A DNA stretch of 15,643 bases, taken from NCBI GenBank assembly GCA_964374095.1, contig CAYJXJ010000108.1, positions 1-15,643 on the forward strand, read 5' to 3'. Both the position numbers and the translations under genes were made by a program. The stretch's first letter is position 1. The number at the start of each line of letters is the position of its first letter. This document shows positions 1 through 8,287 of this stretch, piece by piece. The stretch comes from CAYJXJ01 sp964374095 (GTDB lineage Bacteria > Elusimicrobiota > Elusimicrobia > UBA1565 > UBA9628). The notes under the pieces were generated by a model that worked only from the letters and a program-made list of their open reading frames with translations, was not told the origin of the DNA and ran no database searches.

Positions 1-28
1 CTCAAGAACTTTTTCTCTAAAAAAGAGT

Positions 29-1276
29 TTGCTTTTCTTCCCCACCTTCGGCTGCCGGGACAATCAGTATGAGCCCCACGCGGTCCGCGCGCGGCTGCCC
101 GCGGACCAATCCGTTCTTGCCGTGCCCGAGTGGTCGTCCGCGGATGTTTGCATCATCAATACCTGCACCGTCACCGCCGAGGCCGACAAGGACGCCCTGC
201 GCCTTCTCCGGCGCATCGCGCGCCGCAATCCCGCCGCGCGGCTTATCGTGACCGGGTGTCTCGCGTCCCGGGATCCCCGCGTCATTCGGGAGGCGGCGCC
301 GGCCGCGGAGATCGTGGGCAACGCCGGCAAGGACTCGATTCCGGCGATGCTTGGCTGCGCCGCGGCCCCGGCCGGGGTCACGGGTCTGGAGGGCCGCTCG
401 CGGGCCTTCCTCAAAATACAGGACGGCTGCAATATGTCGTGCACGTACTGCATCATCCCGCGCCTCCGGCCGGAACTCTCGCGCAAGCCTTTGGCGTCGG
501 TCCTCGCGGAGGTCCGTGGGCTCGTGGACCGGGGGCATGCCGAGATCGTGCTGTGCGGGGTTCGGCTGGGCCGGTGGCTCGATGAGGATGCGGCGGGCCG
601 GCGCGTGGATTTGTCGGGACTGGTGGCGCGCCTACTCGAGATTCCGGGAGAGTTTCGGGTGCGGCTCTCCTCGCTGGAGATCACCGACGCCGTCGACCGG
701 CTTTTCGACCTGGCCCGCGACTCCGGGGGGCGGCTGTGCCCCTCGTTTCACCTCCCGCTCCAATCGGGCTGCGACGCGGTCCTGCGGCGGATGCAGCGCT
801 GGTATGCCACGGCCTTCTTTGCCCGCCGCGCGGCCGCGCTGCGCGAGCGCCTCCCCGACGCCGGGCTCTACACCGATGTGATGGCGGGCTTTCCGGGCGA
901 GACCGAGGGGGAGTTCGCCGAGAGCTTCGAGTTCGCAAAGAAGCTAGGCTTCTCGGGTCTTCACGTGTTCCGTTATTCGCGCCGGTCCGGCACCCCGGCG
1001 GCCCGGGCGCGGCAGGTCCCCGAGGCGGTCGTGGTGTCCCGCGCCGAGGCGTTCCGGGAGTTGGACCGGGAGCTGCGGACGCGGGCCGCGGCGCGGGCCG
1101 TGGGCTGCGAGCGGGTGGCCGTGGCGACGCAGGACAGCCGGCGCGAGGCGCTTTGCGAAGATTTCTTGACCGTGACGCTGCCGGAGACGCTGGGTCCGGG
1201 CCTGCGGCGCGTCAAGGTCACGGCCGCGGAAGGCGGGCGGGCCCGGGCGGTACCCCTAGTCCCAGTTGTTGTCTGA
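29..1276 (+). CDS. mtaB: MtaB-type tRNA (N6-threonylcarbamoyladenosine) methylthiotransferase, radical SAM
   Basis: This enzyme adds a methylthio group to t6A37 of tRNA (making ms2t6A) in the cytoplasm, using two 4Fe-4S clusters and S-adenosylmethionine. Seen in the sequence: an N-terminal UPF0004 domain with three cysteines in the contexts FGCRDNQYE (C9), NTCTVT (C46) and TGCLA (C77). The radical-SAM CX3CX2C motif follows in QDGCNMSCTYC (C134, C138, C141), then strands typical of the MiaB/MtaB barrel such as FHLPLQSGCD and DVMAGFPGE. The C-terminal TRAM-like part (about 350-415) is weak. The reading frame stays open to the left window edge. TTG at 29 places the first cluster cysteine at residue 9, as in the family, but a start outside the window cannot be excluded. 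The GCxxNQYE signature favours MtaB over MiaB or RimO; that subfamily call is an inference. Confidence 0.88.
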   Translation: MLFFPTFGCRDNQYEPHAVRARLPADQSVLAVPEWSSADVCIINTCTVTAEADKDALRLLRRIARRNPAARLIVTGCLASRDPRVIREAAPAAEIVGNAGKDSIPAMLGCAAAPAGVTGLEGRSRAFLKIQDGCNMSCTYCIIPRLRPELSRKPLASVLAEVRGLVDRGHAEIVLCGVRLGRWLDEDAAGRRVDLSGLVARLLEIPGEFRVRLSSLEITDAVDRLFDLARDSGGRLCPSFHLPLQSGCDAVLRRMQRWYATAFFARRAAALRERLPDAGLYTDVMAGFPGETEGEFAESFEFAKKLGFSGLHVFRYSRRSGTPAARARQVPEAVVVSRAEAFRELDRELRTRAAARAVGCERVAVATQDSRREALCEDFLTVTLPETLGPGLRRVKVTAAEGGRARAVPLVPVVV

Positions 1277-1288
1277 GTCTATCGGCCC

Positions 1289-1317
1289 TTGCGAAGGCGC
1301 GTGAATAACGATAAAAT
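1289..1317 (+). promoter_or_regulatory. Sigma-70-type promoter for the hinT-rpsU-dnaG-rpoD operon
   Basis: TTGCGA (1289-1294) and TAAAAT (1312-1317) are separated by exactly 17 nt, just after the mtaB stop codon. Transcription would start near 1324. That leaves a leader of about 60 nt before hinT, containing a possible GCCGGA/TCCGGC stem. The -10 matches consensus at five of six positions and the -35 at four. The placement makes hinT the first gene of the operon. Confidence 0.6.
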
Positions 1318-1382
1318 AGAGGCCGGATGGTCTAAGCGGTTTCCGGCGGCCTGCCGGGGACAGCCGTAAACCCCCGAATTTG

Positions 1383-1727
1383 ATGGCGGAGGATTGCCTT
1401 TTTTGCAAAATAGTCGAGCGCCGCATCCCGGCGCAGATCGTCTACGAAGACGATCTGGCCCTGGGGTTCAAGGACATCGATCCTCAAGCTCCGACGCACG
1501 TCCTGATCATCCCGCGCCGGCATATCGAGTCCTTGGCGGACTCTCAAGACGCCGACACGGCGCTCTTGGGTCATCTCCAGCAAGTCGCTCGGCGGCTGGC
1601 GCGGGATCATTCCCTGACCGGGGGATTCCGGCTGGTGACCAACAACGGCCGGGGGGCCGGGCAGTCCGTGGACCATCTGCACTACCACCTTTTGGGCGGC
1701 CGCGCCATGCGCTGGCCCCCGGGTTGA
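1383..1727 (+). CDS. hinT: HIT-family purine nucleotide hydrolase (HinT-like)
   Basis: This is a small cytoplasmic histidine-triad protein of 114 residues, the usual HinT length. The family hydrolyses adenosine phosphoramidates and aminoacyl-adenylates. Seen: the N-terminal motif DCLFCKIVERRIPAQIVYED, the PQAPTHVLIIPRRHI segment, and the C-terminal triad DHLHYHLLGGR (HxHxHxx), whose central histidine is the nucleophile. ATG at 1383 directly precedes the conserved FCKI region; no good Shine-Dalgarno sequence is visible. It lies downstream of a sigma-70-like promoter and about 100 nt before rpsU, so it probably leads the rpsU-dnaG-rpoD transcript. Its position beside translation and replication genes is consistent with a housekeeping role, but no specific link to them is shown. 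Confidence 0.9.
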   Translation: MAEDCLFCKIVERRIPAQIVYEDDLALGFKDIDPQAPTHVLIIPRRHIESLADSQDADTALLGHLQQVARRLARDHSLTGGFRLVTNNGRGAGQSVDHLHYHLLGGRAMRWPPG

Positions 1728-1740
1728 CGCCGGGCGAGGA

Positions 1741-1770
1741 CCTGGGCTTCCAAAATACGGGAGGCCCAGG
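1741..1770 (+). promoter_or_regulatory. Strong hairpin in the hinT-rpsU intergenic region
   Basis: CCTGGGCTTCC (1741-1751) pairs with GGAGGCCCAGG (1760-1770) across an 8-nt A-rich loop. This is an 11-bp stem whose only non-Watson-Crick pair is one G-U. No T-run follows, so it is not a normal intrinsic terminator. It starts 13 nt after the hinT stop and ends 55 nt before rpsU. It could stabilise or cleave the mRNA, or act as a leader element for S21; the sequence does not say which. A run of nine G residues (1806-1814) also lies just before rpsU. Confidence 0.55.
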
Positions 1771-1825
1771 CGCCGCCATCGATGGAAGCGCAGGCCGAAA
1801 ATAACGGGGGGGGGTTCCTAGAAGA

Positions 1826-2023
1826 ATGGTATTCGTCAAGCTTCGTGAAGGCGAGGGAGTCGAGGAGGCGCTGCGCCGCTTCAAGCGCGAGTGCGAGCGC
1901 AACGGCGTATTGCGGGAGATCCGGCGCCGGGAGCACTATATGTCCCCGGGCATGAAGCGCAAGCTCAAGGCGGCCGAAGCGCGGCGCAAGATGCGCCGGG
2001 TCCGGCGCCGCCGGCCGGTCTAG
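1826..2023 (+). CDS. rpsU: 30S ribosomal protein S21 (bS21)
   Basis: bS21 is a small basic protein of the 30S subunit near the anti-Shine-Dalgarno end of 16S rRNA, needed for efficient initiation. The 65 residues match the family throughout: the N-terminal MVFVKLREGEGVEEALRRF, then RECERNGVLREIRRREHY and SPGMKRK, with a very basic Arg-rich tail (RRKMRRVRRRRP). The ATG at 1826 gives the canonical N-terminus. The upstream region has a G9 run at 1806-1814 and AGAAG just before the ATG, so the ribosome-binding site is unclear. The gene lies 30 nt before dnaG, the standard rpsU-dnaG-rpoD order. Confidence 0.95.
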   Translation: MVFVKLREGEGVEEALRRFKRECERNGVLREIRRREHYMSPGMKRKLKAAEARRKMRRVRRRRPV

Positions 2024-2053
2024 CGTCCGCCGGGCGTCGCCGTTGCCAGCGAG

Positions 2054-3829
2054 ATGATCGCGCCCGAAACGCTCAACGCCATCCGGTCCCGCCTCGACAT
2101 CGCCGAGGTGGTGCGCGAACACGTCCCGGAGCTCAAGCGGGCGGGCCGCAATTGGACCGCGCGCTGCCCCTTTCACCAAGAGAAGAGCCCCTCCTTCACG
2201 GTGAGCCCGGAGCGCCAGACCTTCCATTGTTACGGGTGCGGCGTCCACGGCGACGTATTCGCGTTCGTGATGAAGCTCGAAAACTTGGGCTTTACGGAAG
2301 CCGTCGAGCGCCTGGCCGAGCGCGCGGGCGTCAAGCTCGAGAAGCGCGCCGCCGATTTTTCACCCGAGGAGCGCGACCGTTCCAAAATGCGCGAAGCCCT
2401 TGCCGTCGCCCGGGAATTCTACCACGACCAGCTGCTCAAGTCGCCCGACGCGGCGCCGGCCCGGTCCTACCTGGCCAAGCGCGGCCTCAGCGCGGCCTCA
2501 CTCTCGACCTTCGGCCTGGGCTGGGCCTCCGGCCGCTCCGGGGGACTGCTCGCCGCCGCGGAGCGGGGGGGGTTTCCCCCCGAGATCCTGATCAAGGCCG
2601 GGCTGGCCGCCCGGCGCGACGGCGGGGCGATCCGGGAATTTTTCTTCGCGCGGGTGCTCTTTCCGATCGTCGATCCCAAGGGGACGACCGTCGGCTTCGG
2701 GGGTCGGACGCTCGTAGACGCCCAACCGAAGTACATCAACTCACCCGAGGGCCCCGTCTTTTCCAAGAGTCGGGTCCTCTTCGGACTCTACCAGGCGCTG
2801 CCGGCAGTGCGCAAGTCCCGGCGTGTCGTCCTCATGGAAGGGTATATGGATGTGATCGCTTCGCACCAGCACGGACTGGCCGAGGCGGTGGCCCCCCTGG
2901 GAACCGCGCTGACGCAGGAACACGTAACGTTGCTGGCCCGACACGCCCATCGGGCAGTTGTCGTGTTCGATGCCGACTCGGCAGGCAGGGCTGCCGCGAC
3001 TCGCGGGGGGCAGCTGCTTCAGGGAGCCTTCGCCACGCCTAAGCTTTTTGAGTCGGGATTGGGCATTTGGATGGCGGCGCTGGAGGGCGGCAAGGATCCC
3101 GACGAACTTCTGCTCCAATCGGGGGTCGAACCGCTGAAGAGATGCCTGGAGTCCGCCGTGGACCTGCCTGAGTTCGCGACCCGAGTGGCATTGGCTCGCC
3201 ATGGGGGCGCGCGGGAGGCAGAGGAGAAGTCCCAGGTCGCCGCTGAAGTCCTTCCCCTGATCGGAATGTGCCCCGACGAGGTGGTCAAGGACCAGTGGAT
3301 CGTCCGGCTTGCCGAGCGCCTGGGAGTGAATGATGAGGCCCTTCGGGCCCAGATGCGCAAGGGCTCCGACAGGAGGATTTTGGCCCCGGCCCCCGCCAAA
3401 CCCGCGGCCGGCGTCGCGCGGGTGCCCGAGGGAGAGCGCCGGCTCTTGGTCCTGCTGTTGGCGGCGCCCGGACTGGCGGACATGGCCCTTGAATCCGATT
3501 GGTCGAGCCCCTTCACGGTCCAGATTTGGAAGGCCGCGCGCGACGCGTCGAGGACCGAGCCTCCGGACTCCGGCTGGTCGGCGCGCGTGCTGGCATGCCT
3601 CGACCCGTCCCAGCGCCCCTGGGTGTCGGGCCTGATGCATGAGGAGAGCCCCAGCTCCGATCCCCCGGCCGACGTGCGCGACATACTCCGCCGCCGCCGC
3701 CGGGAGGCGCGCCTGCGGGAGCTGGAGTCCCTCGTCAAGAAGAACGCGGCCTCCGGCCGCGCCGACCCCGCCGTCACCCAGGAATACCAGCAGCTTCTCG
3801 TCGAGTCGAAGGGAACACGGAGACCATAA
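2054..3829 (+). CDS. dnaG: DNA primase
   Basis: DnaG synthesises RNA primers at the replication fork and is recruited by the replicative helicase. The 591 residues show the family order. The N-terminal CHC2 zinc domain has C38, H41, C59 and C62 (CPFH...CYGC). The RNA-polymerase basic region runs from about 118 to 250 and includes the PKYINSPEGPVFSKS segment. The Toprim fold follows at about 255-345, with the acidic metal-binding residues E262 (EGYMDV) and D306/D308 (FDADSAG). A poorly conserved C-terminal helicase-binding region runs from about 425 to 591. ATG at 2054 gives the usual MIxxETLNAIR-type start; the Shine-Dalgarno sequence is weak. The stop TAA shares one base with the rpoD ATG (TAATG), so translation of the sigma factor is probably coupled to that of primase. 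Confidence 0.95.
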   Translation: MIAPETLNAIRSRLDIAEVVREHVPELKRAGRNWTARCPFHQEKSPSFTVSPERQTFHCYGCGVHGDVFAFVMKLENLGFTEAVERLAERAGVKLEKRAADFSPEERDRSKMREALAVAREFYHDQLLKSPDAAPARSYLAKRGLSAASLSTFGLGWASGRSGGLLAAAERGGFPPEILIKAGLAARRDGGAIREFFFARVLFPIVDPKGTTVGFGGRTLVDAQPKYINSPEGPVFSKSRVLFGLYQALPAVRKSRRVVLMEGYMDVIASHQHGLAEAVAPLGTALTQEHVTLLARHAHRAVVVFDADSAGRAAATRGGQLLQGAFATPKLFESGLGIWMAALEGGKDPDELLLQSGVEPLKRCLESAVDLPEFATRVALARHGGAREAEEKSQVAAEVLPLIGMCPDEVVKDQWIVRLAERLGVNDEALRAQMRKGSDRRILAPAPAKPAAGVARVPEGERRLLVLLLAAPGLADMALESDWSSPFTVQIWKAARDASRTEPPDSGWSARVLACLDPSQRPWVSGLMHEESPSSDPPADVRDILRRRRREARLRELESLVKKNAASGRADPAVTQEYQQLLVESKGTRRP

Positions 3830-5544
3830 TGCCGCTAACAGCCAGCCAAGCCTTGAAGAACCTCATCGATCTCGGGAAGGAGCACGGCTACCTGACCCTC
3901 GAGCAGATCAGCCGGTCCCTCTCGGTGTCCAACATGAAGTCCGAGGACGTCGACGTCCTGATGCACACCCTCGAAGACCTCGGCATCGAGGTCGTGGACC
4001 GCAAGGGGACCAAGCCCCCCCCGGCGGCCGAGCGCGAGCGCTATTCCGAGGAATGGACCGGCTCGACCGACATCTCCAACTCCATCCGGATGTATCTCTC
4101 CGAGATGGGCCGCGTCCCGCTGCTCAACCGCGAGGAAGAAGTGACCCTGGCGCGCAACGTGCGCGAACGCGAGCGGGAACTCCGCCTCCTGGTGCTCGAG
4201 TCGCCCGTCACCATGCGCGAGATCCGCAGTTGGGAGACCCTCATCGCCCAGCAGGAGATGACCCCCAAGGAGCTCATGCCCCGCGGGCGCAAGACCGCCG
4301 CCGAGCTCTCCGGGATGCGCCGGCGCATGAAGGCCGTCGCGGACTTCATCACCAAGTCGGAGAAATTCATACTCGGCCTGCGCGAGAGGCTCAAGAGCCC
4401 GCGGCTGCGGCCGCTGCAAAGGCTCAAGATCACCAAGGCCGTCGAGACCCGCAACCGCCAGGTCATCGCCAAGATCGTGGGCCTGAACCTCAATCAGGAC
4501 AAGATCAAGCGTCTCACCAACAAGATCAAGAACCTCGCGGGAAAGGTCCGCGAGTACCAAGACGAGCTCGAGCGCTACGAGCGCCGCTACGGGGCCGGCT
4601 ATCAGGAACTGCGCCACTACTTCAGCCAGATCAAGAAGGGGCGCATGAAGGCCGAGGCGTTCCGCGCCAAGACCGGCTACGCCCCCTCGGCGGTCGAGGC
4701 CGCGCTCGAAAACATGAAGGCCATCAAGGAGCGCATCGAGAGGATGCAGCACACCCTCCCCATCCCGATGGAGCGCTTCCTCGAACTCGACGACAAGATC
4801 GTGACCTTGGAGGACACCATCCTCCAGGACAAGCTCAAGCTCATCAAGGCCAATCTGCGCCTGGTGGTCTCCATCGCCAAGAAGCACGTCAACTCCAACC
4901 TCGAGCTTTCGGACCTGATCCAGGAGGGGGGCCTGGGATTGATGAAAGCGGTCGAGAAGTTCGAGTACAAGAGGGGCTTCAAGTTCTCGACCTACGCCAC
5001 CTGGTGGATCCGGCAGTCCATCAACCGCGCCATCGCCGACCAGGCCCGGACCATCCGCATCCCGGTCCACATGAAGGAGCTCATCTCCAAGCTCAACAAG
5101 GTCGCGCGGCGCTACCGCCAGGAATTCGGGCGCGACCCGTCGCTCGAGGAGTATACCCGCTCCCTGCACATCTCCATGGACAAGGTCAAAAACGTCCTCA
5201 AGATCATGCAGGAGCCGGTCTCGCTGGCCACCCCGATCGGCGAGGACGAAGACTCCTATCTCGAGGATTTCATCGAAGATAAGGCGGGGGCGGCGACGTC
5301 TCATTCCGCGGCGACCTACCTGCGGCGCGCGGAAGTGGAGAAGGTGCTCGGCACCCTGAGCGACCGCGAGGCCAAAATCATCAAGCTGCGTTTCGGCATC
5401 GATTCCGGCTACCCCCGCACCCTCGAGGAAGTGGGCCGCATCTTCCGCGTCACCCGCGAGCGCGTGCGCCAGATCGAGGCCAAGGCCATCCGCAAGCTGC
5501 GCCATCCCTCGCGCAGCAAGCTGCTGCGGGACTACTTGGAGTAG
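3829..5544 (+). CDS. rpoD: RNA polymerase primary sigma factor (sigma-70/RpoD)
   Basis: This is the housekeeping sigma factor of RNA polymerase, 571 residues. Region 1.1 occupies about 1-60. Region 1.2 (about 80-115) has SIRMYLSEMGRVPLL and REEEVTLAR. A large non-conserved region (about 120-325) marks a group 1 sigma. Regions 2.1-2.4 (about 336-412) include ANLRLVVSIAKKH, LIQEGGLGLMKAVEKFEY and TYATWWIRQSINRAIADQAR. Region 3 spans about 415-495. Region 4 (about 497-560) has LSDREAKIIKLRFG and the helix-turn-helix TLEEVGRIFRVTRERVRQIE. GGAGA lies about 6 nt before the ATG, which overlaps the dnaG stop. The -35/-10 promoters elsewhere in the window fit recognition by this protein. Confidence 0.97.
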   Translation: MPLTASQALKNLIDLGKEHGYLTLEQISRSLSVSNMKSEDVDVLMHTLEDLGIEVVDRKGTKPPPAAERERYSEEWTGSTDISNSIRMYLSEMGRVPLLNREEEVTLARNVRERERELRLLVLESPVTMREIRSWETLIAQQEMTPKELMPRGRKTAAELSGMRRRMKAVADFITKSEKFILGLRERLKSPRLRPLQRLKITKAVETRNRQVIAKIVGLNLNQDKIKRLTNKIKNLAGKVREYQDELERYERRYGAGYQELRHYFSQIKKGRMKAEAFRAKTGYAPSAVEAALENMKAIKERIERMQHTLPIPMERFLELDDKIVTLEDTILQDKLKLIKANLRLVVSIAKKHVNSNLELSDLIQEGGLGLMKAVEKFEYKRGFKFSTYATWWIRQSINRAIADQARTIRIPVHMKELISKLNKVARRYRQEFGRDPSLEEYTRSLHISMDKVKNVLKIMQEPVSLATPIGEDEDSYLEDFIEDKAGAATSHSAATYLRRAEVEKVLGTLSDREAKIIKLRFGIDSGYPRTLEEVGRIFRVTRERVRQIEAKAIRKLRHPSRSKLLRDYLE

Positions 5545-5546
5545 GC

Positions 5547-5945
5547 GTGGCCCCCGCGCCCTCTCCGGGAGAGGAAAACGTCGGCCCTCCGAGGACGGGA
5601 GCCCCCTGGCGCCCGCGGCGGGAGCGTCCGTCCTGGCTCGATCACGCGGTGATCGGCGGGGCCATCTTCCTCGCGGTGGTCGTGGCCTACTACGGGGTGG
5701 TGCGGCTGACCACCCGCCTGGCGGAGCGGTCGGCCTGGCGCGCCGCCGACGGGCGGCGGCGCGCGGCTTCCCCCGCGCCGGCCCAGGCGCCGCCGTTGGA
5801 GACGCCGCTCCATGTCCGCGCCGAGGCCGCCGCGGCTCCCTCGCCCACGGAGAAGCCGGTCGCTTCGGTGCCGCAGGTGGAGGGCGCCGGCCCGGCGCCG
5901 CTGCCGCGCCGAAAGGCCCCGACCCCGCCCCCGCCCCCGCGTTAA
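5547..5945 (+). CDS. Hypothetical single-pass membrane protein, Pro/Ala-rich
   Basis: I do not recognise a family. The 132 residues begin with a GTG codon 2 nt after the rpoD stop. They contain a basic, Pro-rich N-terminus (about 1-30), one clear membrane helix (about 33-57, AVIGGAIFLAVVVAYYGVV) and a C-terminal tail of about 70 residues rich in Ala, Pro and Arg that ends in a polyproline run. The likely topology is N-in with a periplasmic low-complexity tail, superficially like a TonB-type spacer but without a TonB domain. It could be the last gene of the rpoD operon. Its TAA overlaps the TAA of the convergent gene in a TTAA palindrome. Low-complexity composition in G+C-rich DNA leaves some doubt that it is expressed. 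Confidence 0.55.
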   Translation: MAPAPSPGEENVGPPRTGAPWRPRRERPSWLDHAVIGGAIFLAVVVAYYGVVRLTTRLAERSAWRAADGRRRAASPAPAQAPPLETPLHVRAEAAAAPSPTEKPVASVPQVEGAGPAPLPRRKAPTPPPPPR

Positions 5946-6625
5946 CGGGGTTCGGGCGGCCGTTTGAGCGCGTCCCGGATAATTTCCCCGGCGACGTCCT
6001 TGCCGCCCAAGCCGAAGGCGATCGCCAAGCCCAGCCCGGCCGAGGCGAGCACGATCTGAATGGCCGCGGCGACGTGGGCGGTGTTCAAGCCCAACGGCTC
6101 CATGGCCGTGACCGCGGCGAAAACGAGCACCCCGCCGTAGACGGCCCGCGCCAGCGCCGTGCCGCCGGGGATGTTGTTGGCCGAGGCGGCCGAGCCCACC
6201 ACCTCGGAAAGGAACCGTCCGAAGAGAAGTCCGCCGAAGAGGATGAGGAGCGCCGCCAGCAGCCGCGGCATGAACAGCAGGAAGCGCTCGAGCATTTCCG
6301 AGACCGCGGTCATGTCCACGGCGTTGGCCGCGGACACGATGAAGATGAAGAGAACGAACCAGTAGATGAGGAAGGCGATGCCGTAGGCGGGCGAGCGTCC
6401 GAGCCCCAATCGGGCGCAGAGTTCGTTGACGCCGACGCGGCTGGCGTGTTCGTCGAGACGCGCCCGCGCGAGCACGGCCTCGGCGAGAGTCCGCAAGGCC
6501 CGGGCCGTGACCATCCCCACGAGCCCCAGCAAAAAAGCCGCCGCCATGCCCGGGAGCGCTCCCGCGATGCGATGGAAGGCGCTGAGAAATGGATTGGCGA
6601 GCCCGGAGAGAAAGGCGGTGTTCAT
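5942..6625 (-). CDS. Small mechanosensitive-channel-like membrane protein (conserved TM helix family)
   Basis: This is a predicted inner-membrane protein of 227 residues with about five hydrophobic helices (roughly 20-42, 82-102, 116-138, 160-176 and 186-206). The last helix reads GLGLAIAFGLGGKDVAGEII. This glycine/alanine-rich signature is seen in the pore-helix-like repeat of MscS-related TM_helix proteins such as CmpX. The cytoplasmic beta domain of true MscS is missing, so gating by tension is only an inference. ATG at 6625 was chosen because it starts just before the first amphipathic segment; an upstream in-frame ATG at 6670 would add a region overlapping the divergent promoter. The gene is convergent with the small membrane protein at 5547-5945 and divergent from the FecR gene. 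Confidence 0.78.
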   Translation of the reverse strand: MNTAFLSGLANPFLSAFHRIAGALPGMAAAFLLGLVGMVTARALRTLAEAVLARARLDEHASRVGVNELCARLGLGRSPAYGIAFLIYWFVLFIFIVSAANAVDMTAVSEMLERFLLFMPRLLAALLILFGGLLFGRFLSEVVGSAASANNIPGGTALARAVYGGVLVFAAVTAMEPLGLNTAHVAAAIQIVLASAGLGLAIAFGLGGKDVAGEIIRDALKRPPEPR

Positions 6626-6634
6626 TTCTTGAAC

Positions 6635-6640
6635 ATAGTA
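6635..6640 (-). promoter_or_regulatory. Possible -10 element for the channel-like gene
   Basis: On the minus strand TACTAT, preceded by TGTGC, lies 9 nt upstream of the ATG at 6625. Transcription would then begin almost at the start codon, suggesting a leaderless or very short-leader mRNA. No good -35 is seen, so this is tentative. Confidence 0.3.
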
Positions 6641-6663
6641 GCACAATGTGACCGTTATCCGTA

Positions 6664-6692
6664 TTGACACCCCGCGACGCCTCTGCTAAACT
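6664..6692 (+). promoter_or_regulatory. Near-consensus sigma-70 promoter of the FecR-porin-CNBD operon
   Basis: A perfect -35, TTGACA (6664-6669), is followed after 17 nt by TAAACT (6687-6692). The start point would be near 6699, leaving a leader of about 25-50 nt before the FecR gene. This is the strongest plus-strand promoter in the window. Confidence 0.75.
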
Positions 6693-6724
6693 CCAAAGAG
6701 CTAACCCAAGAAGCGGCAAGAACA

Positions 6725-8287
6725 GTGCTATTTCTCAGCGCCGAGCGAGATGTGCGCCGTATATGGAGACTTGCCGCGGCCGTATCCCTCCTTGTCCTGG
6801 CGGTCCCCCTCCCGGCGGGCGCGGTCGTGAGCCTCTCCGAAACGACGGGAAGGGTTTTCCTCCTTCCCGCGGGCTCGACGGTATGGGCGCAGATTTCCCG
6901 CGGGCATGTCCTCGCCGCGGGAGACCGCGTCCGGACCGACGCGGGTTCAAAAGCGGCCATCGATTTCGGGGACGGCTCCCGGATCGAGATCGGCGCCAAC
7001 GGGGCCTTCACCCTTCAGGAATCCGCGGCTTCGCAGAGCACCCTGCAGCTCTCGGTGGGGCGGCTCCGGGCCTGGGTCAAGCACAGGCTGGGCGCCAAAT
7101 TCACGGTCCGCACCCCCAACGCGGTCTGCTCGGTCCGCGGCACCGAGTTCGCCGTGGACGTCAATCCCTCCGGCGGCACCCGCGTCGAGATGTTCACGGG
7201 GCTCCTCGCCGTCGCCGACAACATGGGCAACGAGGCCCTCCTTAAGGACGGACAGAGAGTCGAGGTCACCGACAAGGGGCTGGGCAAGACCGAAGGCGGG
7301 GAGCAGGCCGCCGCCGGCGGGGGGGCCGACGCCAAGCGCGAGAACGCCAAGCGCGAGGTCGGGCTGGAGATGTCCAAGGAGGAGGTCCAGGCCGCGGCGG
7401 CCCTCGAGCAGAAGAACGCGGTCTATCAGCAGGGCAAGGCCATCATCGACGTCAACGGCAAGCGGGTGCGCATCGAGCAGTACATCGTGCGCCCCGCGCC
7501 GGACCAGGCCAAGCTGGTGATCTTGAACGAGCGCGCCGACCGTTTTGACTTCTTCTACTACAAGTGGATTTTCAACAAAGCCCTGCCGACCGACCTCGCG
7601 ATCGCCTTCCGCCAGCTGCCGGGCTGCATCGGGGCGGCCTGCGAGTACAACCCCCTGTCTTTTGAAACCGCGCGCTCCAACACCCAGGACAGCATGGTGG
7701 AAGTGGCCTCGGGGGGACACCAAGTGGACGTCAACAACAACGCCGTTGGCACGGGCGACGACGTGAGGCAAGCTTACGACCAGGCCTCGGACAGCTATAT
7801 CAACTTAGCCGCCGGGACCCCCTTCTTCAAGACCCTCTACAACACCGGCCGCTTGACCTTCAACGGCGTGGAACATTACAGCTATACGAAGGCCGCCGTC
7901 GTGGGCGCGGGCGATATCCAGAACGAATTCTCCACGAGCATCGCCGGCGGGCACCTCGCCAAGACCTTCACCACCAAGCTGCGCAATCCCCCGTTGTGCG
8001 GCCCGCCCAACTGCACTTTTAAGGAAAGCGGGGTGATCCACGAGGTCTTCTACTCGGAGTCGGACAACGGCAAGGTCTGGGATAAGTTCGACAACTACAT
8101 CATCTCCGATGAGGGCAAGGTCGCGACCTACGAGGCCTTCGGCACCTTTTCCAGCAACGTCGAATACAAGAAGAACCTGCTCTTGTGGAACTATCAGACC
8201 ATCGTGACGGCCTCGGAGTTCAACGGAAGGAGCATCGACTTGTCGGTCGCGCCGGAGCTGTTCATACAGTCGGGGATAATCCCGTGA
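6725..8287 (+). CDS. Secreted FecR-domain protein
   Basis: This is an exported protein of 520 residues. A hydrophobic signal peptide (about 13-33, RIWRLAAAVSLLVLAVPLPAGA) precedes a FecR domain (about 60-170). The domain has the typical GDRVRTDAGSKAAIDFGDGS strand pattern and TPNAVCSVRGTEFAVDV. The region after it (about 175-230) is Lys/Glu/Ala-rich and probably helical. The C-terminal 290 residues are not recognised. GTG at 6725 is the longest start. GTG at 6752 would begin with RRIW just before the hydrophobic core and gives a neater signal peptide, so it is a serious alternative. With no FecI sigma factor or TonB receptor nearby, this is unlikely to be an iron-signalling anti-sigma regulator; stand-alone FecR domains are often cell-envelope modules. 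It overlaps the next gene by GTGA, so the two are probably translationally coupled. Confidence 0.8.
   Translation: MLFLSAERDVRRIWRLAAAVSLLVLAVPLPAGAVVSLSETTGRVFLLPAGSTVWAQISRGHVLAAGDRVRTDAGSKAAIDFGDGSRIEIGANGAFTLQESAASQSTLQLSVGRLRAWVKHRLGAKFTVRTPNAVCSVRGTEFAVDVNPSGGTRVEMFTGLLAVADNMGNEALLKDGQRVEVTDKGLGKTEGGEQAAAGGGADAKRENAKREVGLEMSKEEVQAAAALEQKNAVYQQGKAIIDVNGKRVRIEQYIVRPAPDQAKLVILNERADRFDFFYYKWIFNKALPTDLAIAFRQLPGCIGAACEYNPLSFETARSNTQDSMVEVASGGHQVDVNNNAVGTGDDVRQAYDQASDSYINLAAGTPFFKTLYNTGRLTFNGVEHYSYTKAAVVGAGDIQNEFSTSIAGGHLAKTFTTKLRNPPLCGPPNCTFKESGVIHEVFYSESDNGKVWDKFDNYIISDEGKVATYEAFGTFSSNVEYKKNLLLWNYQTIVTASEFNGRSIDLSVAPELFIQSGIIP

Noticed and set aside
3835..5505. Long minus-strand reading frame across rpoD (556 codons)
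   Set aside because: It is the antisense shadow of an unmistakable sigma-70 gene in G+C-rich DNA; its composition is low-complexity and no domain is recognisable.
5930..5950. Bidirectional terminator between the convergent genes
   Set aside because: CCCCG/CGGGG gives only a 5-bp stem overlapping both stop codons and no T-run follows on either strand.
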